A stretch of 10,235 nucleotides of DNA from an uncultured Porphyromonadaceae bacterium (GTDB lineage: Bacteria; Bacteroidota; Bacteroidia; Bacteroidales; Muribaculaceae): NCBI GenBank assembly GCA_900545955.1, contig URAU01000030.1:1-10235 (forward strand). The letters run 5' to 3'. The translations under genes and the position numbers were made by a program. Positions 6,551 to 10,235 of the stretch are shown one piece after another; within the stretch, counting starts at the first letter, position 1, and each line of letters begins with the position of its first letter. The notes under the pieces are model-generated. The model was not told where the DNA came from. It saw nothing but the letters and a program-made list of their open reading frames with translations, and ran no database searches.

Positions 6551-8848
6551 TTACCGCCAGAGGTGGTCCTTGGGGAAGGGATGACCGCTCCACGCGCGCT
6601 CGGAGGTGGTGGGAGTGGAGGCGTCGGTCCAGAAGGGGTGGCTGGCGGGGAGGCCGAGGGGAAGAAGGGCAAGAGAGGTCATGTATAGCGAGCCGTTGTT
6701 GGTGTACCAGTCGGCCACGTTGGGCTGACGCCCGGCGAATCCGATGGTCAGGAAACCGGAGGCGTTGAAGTTCTCCCGGCCGTCGAACATGCGGTGCATC
6801 ACCTTGGTGAGGGCTCCGCGCGCCTGAGCGGGAAGGATGCCGGCGGGAAGGCGGTCGGCATAGGCCATCAGCGCCAGGGGCTGAAGCGCGCCCATGCGGT
6901 ATGGTATCGAACGCCCGAACACGGGGAACGTCCCCTCGGGCGAAATCATACGCTCAAGTACGTTGGCGAATTTCCGCGCACGCCGCTCGGCGCCGCGCCG
7001 CAGCTTGCGGTAGTCGAGGTAGCCGCCGCGGCCGGAGGCAATCATGTTGTCGAGCGTCTCGAGATACATCGGGTGGAACACGTAGCTCGAATAGTAGTCG
7101 AAGGCAAACTCGGGGCCGTCGGCATACCAGCCGTCGCCCACATACCATTCCTCCACCTTACGGATGGCCGAGTTGATGCGGTAGATGTCGGCGTCGGCGC
7201 CCGCGCGCGCCAGAAAGCTCTCGATGGTCGAGGAGAAGAGCAGCCAGTTGGTGTACGGCGGGTCGACCGTGCGTAAACCCTTGAAGCACTCTATGTAGCG
7301 CTGCTTTGTGAGGCTGTCGAGCGGCTGCCACAAGGCATCGTAGGCGCGCGAGAACGACTGCGCGAGGTAGGCGGCGTCGACGAGCGCCTGACCTTCGCCC
7401 TGCCAGAGCAGGCGGTCGGGGCTGGAGGGGTCGACGGCATTGGCGTAGCTACGGAGAGCCCACTCGCGAAGCTGGCGGCGACGTGCGCCCTCAGGCGTAT
7501 CGTCGTCGGGCAGTGCGAGCCAGGGGGCGATGCCGGCCATCAGGCGGCCGAAAGCCTCCATGTAGACAACGCGGCGGTCGCGGCCGTCCCACGTGGGGCT
7601 CACCTCTACTTCCATCTCGGCCTGTAGGCGCCCCTCGGCCATGCGGCTGAGCACCGGCTCGGCCAGCCGCCACGCGTGGTCGGCCCAGTAGGCGCGGTCG
7701 GCATTGCCCGGCGTCTCGAGCCGGCGCACATACTCGCAGGCGGCGAGAAGCCATGCGCCCGTGCCGAAGGGAGAAGTCGACTTGCGGTCGACCACCTGAC
7801 CGCGGATGGCTTTCTCGCCGATGGGCTGCACGTAGCCCACCGAGCCGTCGGCTTGCAGGGCCACATCGCGCAAATAGCGCCAGCCGCGCTCAGCAGCCTG
7901 CTCGAAGCGGTGGCTCGAGAGGAGCCCGTGGTTGAGGCCCCACAGCAGGCCGTAGGTAAAGAAGGCCGTTCCCGAAGTCTCCGGTCCCGGGGCGTGCTCC
8001 GGGTCGAGCATGCTGCGCGTCCAGTAGCCCTCGGGCTGCTGCGATGCCACCACGCTCTCGGCCATACGCCGGAATTTCTCTTCGAAGAAGGGGCGGTGCT
8101 CCCAGTCGGAGGGCACGTCGGCCAGCACCTTGGCCAGCCCGGCGAGTACCCAGCCGTCGCCGCGCGCCCAGAAATCCTTCTTACCGCTGTAGCTTTTGTG
8201 GGCCGGATATACATATTTGCCGTCGCGGAAATAGAGGCCGGTCTCGGCGTCGAGCATAATGCTGTCGGAGGTAGCCACATACTGGCGCAACTTATCGAGA
8301 TAGAGGCGGTTGCCCGTCAGGCGGTAGAGCTTAGTCATCACGGGCATCACCATATACAGCCCGTCGGCCCACCACCAGTAGTCCGTACGGTCGGTCGACA
8401 TCTCGTATTCCATCACCTCGCGGGCGCGCTCTATGCGGCGGTCGTCGGGGAGCATCGAGTAGAGGTCGGCATACGTCTGGAAGCAGATCTGCCAGTCGCC
8501 GAAGAGCGCGTGGTCGTCGGTCTCGCCGTAGTCGTAGCGCCAGCGGCTGCGGTCGTCGCCCTTGGCGCCTTTCCACTGGTTGTGCTCGGCCCAGCGGAGC
8601 GAGTAGTCGGCATAGTCCTCGCGGCCGGTCAGGCGGTAGGCCTCCATGTTGCCCGTGTGGTAGGCTGCCTGGTCCCAGAAAGCCCACACCTCGGGCGAGT
8701 GGGAGCGCTGCCACGCGCCGTTCACCTTCTCTATAAGCGCGCGTACCTGCGCAGCCTCCTTCATCTCCGGAGTCGGTTTGGCGGGTGCGGAAAACATACT
8801 TACACACGCTGCTGATGCCGCCAATGCGGCTACAATAAGTCTTTTCAT
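6551..8848 (-). CDS. Secreted two-domain glycan hydrolase: GH88/GH105 fused to DUF2264
   Basis: The 765-residue protein has a signal peptide (MKRLIVAALAASAACVSMFSAPA). Residues about 35-380 form a GH88/GH105-type alpha6/alpha6 barrel (unsaturated glucuronyl or rhamnogalacturonyl hydrolase): AYRLTGREDYADY, E109-T-D-D112, W159-W-A-D162 matching the catalytic Asp region of YteR-like enzymes, FWARGDGWVLAG (227-238) and ETSGTAFFTYGL. Residues about 410-765 match DUF2264 (PF10022): GPEFAFDYYSSYVFHP, PEGTFPVFGRSIPYR, FNASGFLTIGFAGRQPN and DWYTNNGSLYM. DUF2264 is, I believe, the fold of a CAZy beta-glucuronidase-type family (GH154), but I could not verify this. Each half is normally a separate protein, so one chain may remove two successive uronic acid units. 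Expected location is the periplasm or outer membrane. No SusC/D genes or sulfatases are visible beside it. GC-rich backbone composition. Confidence 0.87.
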   Translation of the reverse strand: MKRLIVAALAASAACVSMFSAPAKPTPEMKEAAQVRALIEKVNGAWQRSHSPEVWAFWDQAAYHTGNMEAYRLTGREDYADYSLRWAEHNQWKGAKGDDRSRWRYDYGETDDHALFGDWQICFQTYADLYSMLPDDRRIERAREVMEYEMSTDRTDYWWWADGLYMVMPVMTKLYRLTGNRLYLDKLRQYVATSDSIMLDAETGLYFRDGKYVYPAHKSYSGKKDFWARGDGWVLAGLAKVLADVPSDWEHRPFFEEKFRRMAESVVASQQPEGYWTRSMLDPEHAPGPETSGTAFFTYGLLWGLNHGLLSSHRFEQAAERGWRYLRDVALQADGSVGYVQPIGEKAIRGQVVDRKSTSPFGTGAWLLAACEYVRRLETPGNADRAYWADHAWRLAEPVLSRMAEGRLQAEMEVEVSPTWDGRDRRVVYMEAFGRLMAGIAPWLALPDDDTPEGARRRQLREWALRSYANAVDPSSPDRLLWQGEGQALVDAAYLAQSFSRAYDALWQPLDSLTKQRYIECFKGLRTVDPPYTNWLLFSSTIESFLARAGADADIYRINSAIRKVEEWYVGDGWYADGPEFAFDYYSSYVFHPMYLETLDNMIASGRGGYLDYRKLRRGAERRARKFANVLERMISPEGTFPVFGRSIPYRMGALQPLALMAYADRLPAGILPAQARGALTKVMHRMFDGRENFNASGFLTIGFAGRQPNVADWYTNNGSLYMTSLALLPLGLPASHPFWTDASTPTTSERAWSGHPFPKDHLWR

Positions 8849-8934
8849 GGCAAAATTTATTCCATAAGGGTTAATCCGCCCGCACGTCAGCGCGAACGGC
8901 CCCGAAATTTTTCGCTAAATTACGGAAAAATACC

Positions 8935-8942
8935 TAACTTTG
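8935..8942 (+). promoter_or_regulatory. Promoter -7 box (TAACTTTG) for the UpxY-like unit
   Basis: TAACTTTG matches TAnnTTTG. A T-rich stretch lies about 22 nt upstream in place of a clear TTTG. It would start RNA near 8949, giving the UpxY-like gene a leader of about 400 nt. The hydrolase is divergent and starts 86 nt away at 8848; I see no -7 box for it. Confidence 0.5.
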
Positions 8943-9160
8943 CAACGCGCATCCGCGTCCCCCCCAGAGCATCCCCCTCAATGTAGGAACATCGCTTTGA
9001 GATGTATCAGACGCCAAAGATGCGAAGCTCTGACGGCCCGCCAATTTGTCGGAACTTTTGCGCAGAGCCCACATATCCCTCTATTCCCCAGCGGATTATG
9101 CCAATCCGCCGAGGGGAAGATATGCCCGAGGGGGGACCTCGAGAGCTCCGCTCCCTATGG
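8943..9160 (+). promoter_or_regulatory. Structured 5' leader of the UpxY-like gene
   Basis: No convincing gene. The segment holds a strong hairpin at 9084-9118 (TTCCCC/GGGGAA outer, GCGGATT/AATCCGC inner, loop ATGCC), a smaller one at 9127-9141 (CGAGG/CCTCG), and longer-range pairing GCTCTG (about 9027) with CAGAGC (about 9063). Leaders of UpxY-controlled loci in Bacteroides are needed for antitermination, so this structure may be part of that control; this is inference from the family. Confidence 0.45.
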
Positions 9161-9294
9161 GCTCTAAAGTCGCTAAGGCCGCTAAAGTCTCTAAGGGTAT
9201 AAGGTCTCTAAGGTCTTTAAGGGCTCTAAAGTCGCTAAGGTCTTTAAGGGCCCTAAAGTCTTTAAGGTCTCTAAGGTCATTAAAGGCCTTAAAG
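9161..9294 (+). repeat. Degenerate 9-bp tandem array, 15 units, consensus KCYYTAARG
   Basis: Fifteen head-to-tail units without spacers: GCTCTAAAG, TCGCTAAGG, CCGCTAAAG, TCTCTAAGG, then an 8-bp unit GTATAAGG, then ten more, ending TCATTAAAG, GCCTTAAAG. The TAA core and last G are invariant; variation is almost all transitions at set positions. The last unit creates CCTTAAAGAC (9287-9296), the exact complement of GTCTTTAAGG at 9240-9249 and 9258-9267, so the array can fold on itself. Because the period is 9, all six frames tend to stay open and give Leu/Lys/Ser/Arg peptides; I do not regard these as genes. Confidence 0.9.
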
Positions 9295-9351
9295 ACATCC
9301 CATTAAATTCTAAAGCCCCTGCCGCGCTCTGCGCAACCGTTTTTTCACGCC

Positions 9352-10183
9352 ATGCCCATACCCGGCCAGCATACCGCATCTCCGGCAGCCGAGACCGTCC
9401 GTCCGGATGGCCCGGGGCGCCAGGATGGTCGCGCAGCTGAAAAATGTTGGCATTTAATCACCATAGGTAAAACCAACCGCTGGCGCGCCGTCACCGAGGC
9501 GCTGCAACGCGCCATCGCCGCTATGGGTGCGGAAGAGGGAGCGCCAGAGCTCTTTGCCCCGCGCGTCTGCCGCCTCCACGGCGCCGAGAGCGGTCGCCCG
9601 CACCGCGTGGAGACGCCCCTGCTACTCAACTACGCCTTTCTGCGCGCTTCGGCCGCCGAGTTGCGCACGCTCCGCGCCGCCTGCCCCGAGGTCAATCCCG
9701 TAATCGACCGAGCCTCCGAGGCCTCGGCCGAGGGCCGACGGCGATACGTCACTCTCAGCGACGCGGCCGTAGAGGCCTTCCGGCGCATCGCCGCCGCCGA
9801 GGCCGACAACCTCCCCGTCTACGTCCCCGGCGAAATTGACCTGACCACGGCCGACACCGTTCGCGTGGTCGACGGCCCATTCCGCGGCATCGTAGGCCGC
9901 ATCGTGCGCCAGCGCGGCTCATCGGCCTGCCGCATCGCCCTGGAGATCGGCAACGGCTACTTCGCCTCGACCATCCGCATCGAGCCCCGCTACATAGCCC
10001 TGGAGGCTTTCGCCCCGCGTCCGCGCGCCATCTACGACATCCTCGACGCCTACATCGAGCGCCGCCTCCTCCCCCTCCTCCGCGCCCAGGCCGACGCCGA
10101 CGCCTCCCACACCTCCGACCCGAAAGTCCTTAAAGACTCTAACGACCTTAAAGACCCTAAGGACCTTAAAGGCTCTAAAGTCG
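9352..10183 (+). CDS. UpxY-like NusG-family transcription antiterminator, 3' end lost to adapter
   Basis: The frame opens at ATG 9352 and stays open to the edge; about 277 codons are genomic. Residues 33-120 form a NusG N-terminal domain (CWHLITIGKTNRWRAV ... TPLLLNYAFLRASAAELRTLR), and 168-215 a KOW domain (VRVVDGPFRGIVGRIVRQRG). The spacing and the RYVTLSDAAVEAFRRIA linker resemble UpxY/NusG-SP proteins of Bacteroides rather than housekeeping NusG. Such proteins bind RNA polymerase and let it read through the long operon that follows, usually capsule or exopolysaccharide synthesis. A C-terminal extension (220-277) ends in a tail KVLKDSNDLKDPKDLKGSKV encoded by the same 9-bp repeat found in the leader. 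Residues 1-30 are Pro/Gly-rich and of unsure reality. There is no stop: codons after about 10184 are adapter. GC-rich. Its target operon is outside the window. Confidence 0.82.
10127..10180 (+). repeat. 9-bp tandem array inside the UpxY-like coding sequence, 6 units
   Basis: Units TCCTTAAAG, ACTCTAACG, ACCTTAAAG, ACCCTAAGG, ACCTTAAAG, GCTCTAAAG follow the same NCYYTAARG pattern and strand register as the array at 9161-9294. They are in frame and encode Lys/Asp/Leu triplets. CCTTAAAGAC at 10146-10155 is the exact reverse complement of GTCTTTAAGG in the leader array. The array may continue past the artefactual junction. Confidence 0.88.
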
Positions 10184-10235
10184 CCGAGCCCACGAGACAC
10201 TCGCTAATCTCGTATGCCGTCTTCTGCTTGAAAAA
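10184..10235 (+). other. Illumina Nextera i7 adapter read-through (non-biological sequence)
   Basis: 10184-10198 is CCGAGCCCACGAGAC, the constant Nextera read-2 side adapter. 10199-10206 is an 8-nt index, ACTCGCTA. 10207-10230 is the P7 end beginning ATCTCGTATGCCGTC and ending CTTCTGCTTG. 10231-10235 is AAAAA, the usual run past the adapter end. The 19-bp transposon mosaic end that should come first is missing, so the assembler probably joined the repeat GGCTCTAAAGTCG to the adapter through a short shared overlap. Confidence 0.98.

Noticed and set aside
8804..8806. Lipoprotein cysteine (C15) in the hydrolase signal peptide
   Set aside because: The preceding residues SAA lack the usual Leu/Val at -3, and cleavage after the APA motif looks better.
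7676..8815. 379-codon + frame opposite the hydrolase
   Set aside because: An antisense shadow of a GC-rich gene; the minus frame carries conserved GH105 and DUF2264 motifs.
9161..9294. CRISPR array
   Set aside because: Units are 9 bp, degenerate and contiguous with no unique spacers; no cas genes nearby.
8940..9306. Small proteins in the UpxY-like leader (overlapping + frames of 66-86 codons)
   Set aside because: Frames stay open because of the 9-bp period; their Leu/Lys/Ser repeats and overlap with hairpins do not look like selected proteins.
10184..10235. C-terminal residues EPTRHSLISYAVFCLK of the last gene
   Set aside because: They are a translation of Nextera adapter.

Overview
The window looks like a whole or nearly whole assembly contig from a Bacteroidales bacterium; Muribaculaceae is my best guess. 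The signs are promoter -7 boxes of the form TAnnTTTG (five times TAACTTTG or TACCTTTG), starts without a Shine-Dalgarno sequence, a Big2-repeat surface protein with a C-terminal sorting-type domain, a UpxY-like NusG paralogue and a GH105/DUF2264 glycan hydrolase. GC-rich backbone genes (guaA, the hydrolase, the UpxY-like gene, the left-edge gene) alternate with clearly more AT-rich accessory genes (about 863-3464 and 5688-6435).

Layout: 1-322 (-) is a truncated unknown gene, preceded by a leader with four short palindromes (341-519). 800-3856 (-) reads as one transcription unit: a -7 box at 3849-3856, then about 330 nt of untranslated or attenuator-like sequence ending in a long hairpin plus T-run, then a HEPN protein with an intact R-N-x3-H motif, then, 7 nt later, a secreted Big2 protein, then a terminator at 800-835. 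guaA (GMP synthase, 4052-5575, +) follows with its own promoter. A promoter at 5651 drives a nucleotidyltransferase/HEPN pair of the MNT-HEPN toxin-antitoxin type (5688-6435), closed by a strong terminator. On the other strand, 6551-8848 encodes a secreted two-domain enzyme, GH88/GH105 fused to DUF2264, probably acting on uronic-acid-containing glycans.

The right end (8935-10235, +) has a promoter, a leader of about 400 nt with hairpins and a 15-unit degenerate 9-bp tandem array, and then a UpxY-like antiterminator gene (9352 onward). The same 9-bp unit reappears in frame at the 3' end of that gene. From about 10184 the sequence is not biological: it is the Illumina Nextera i7 adapter (constant part, 8-nt index, P7 end, poly-A). 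The contig therefore stops in an artefact and the end of the last gene is unknown. UpxY-like genes usually open capsule or exopolysaccharide loci, so such a locus may lie beyond the break.

The most interesting items are the 9-bp repeat family placed both in the leader and inside the coding sequence of an antiterminator, the candidate RNA/attenuator ahead of the HEPN-Big2 unit, two unrelated HEPN genes flanking guaA, and the GH105-DUF2264 fusion.
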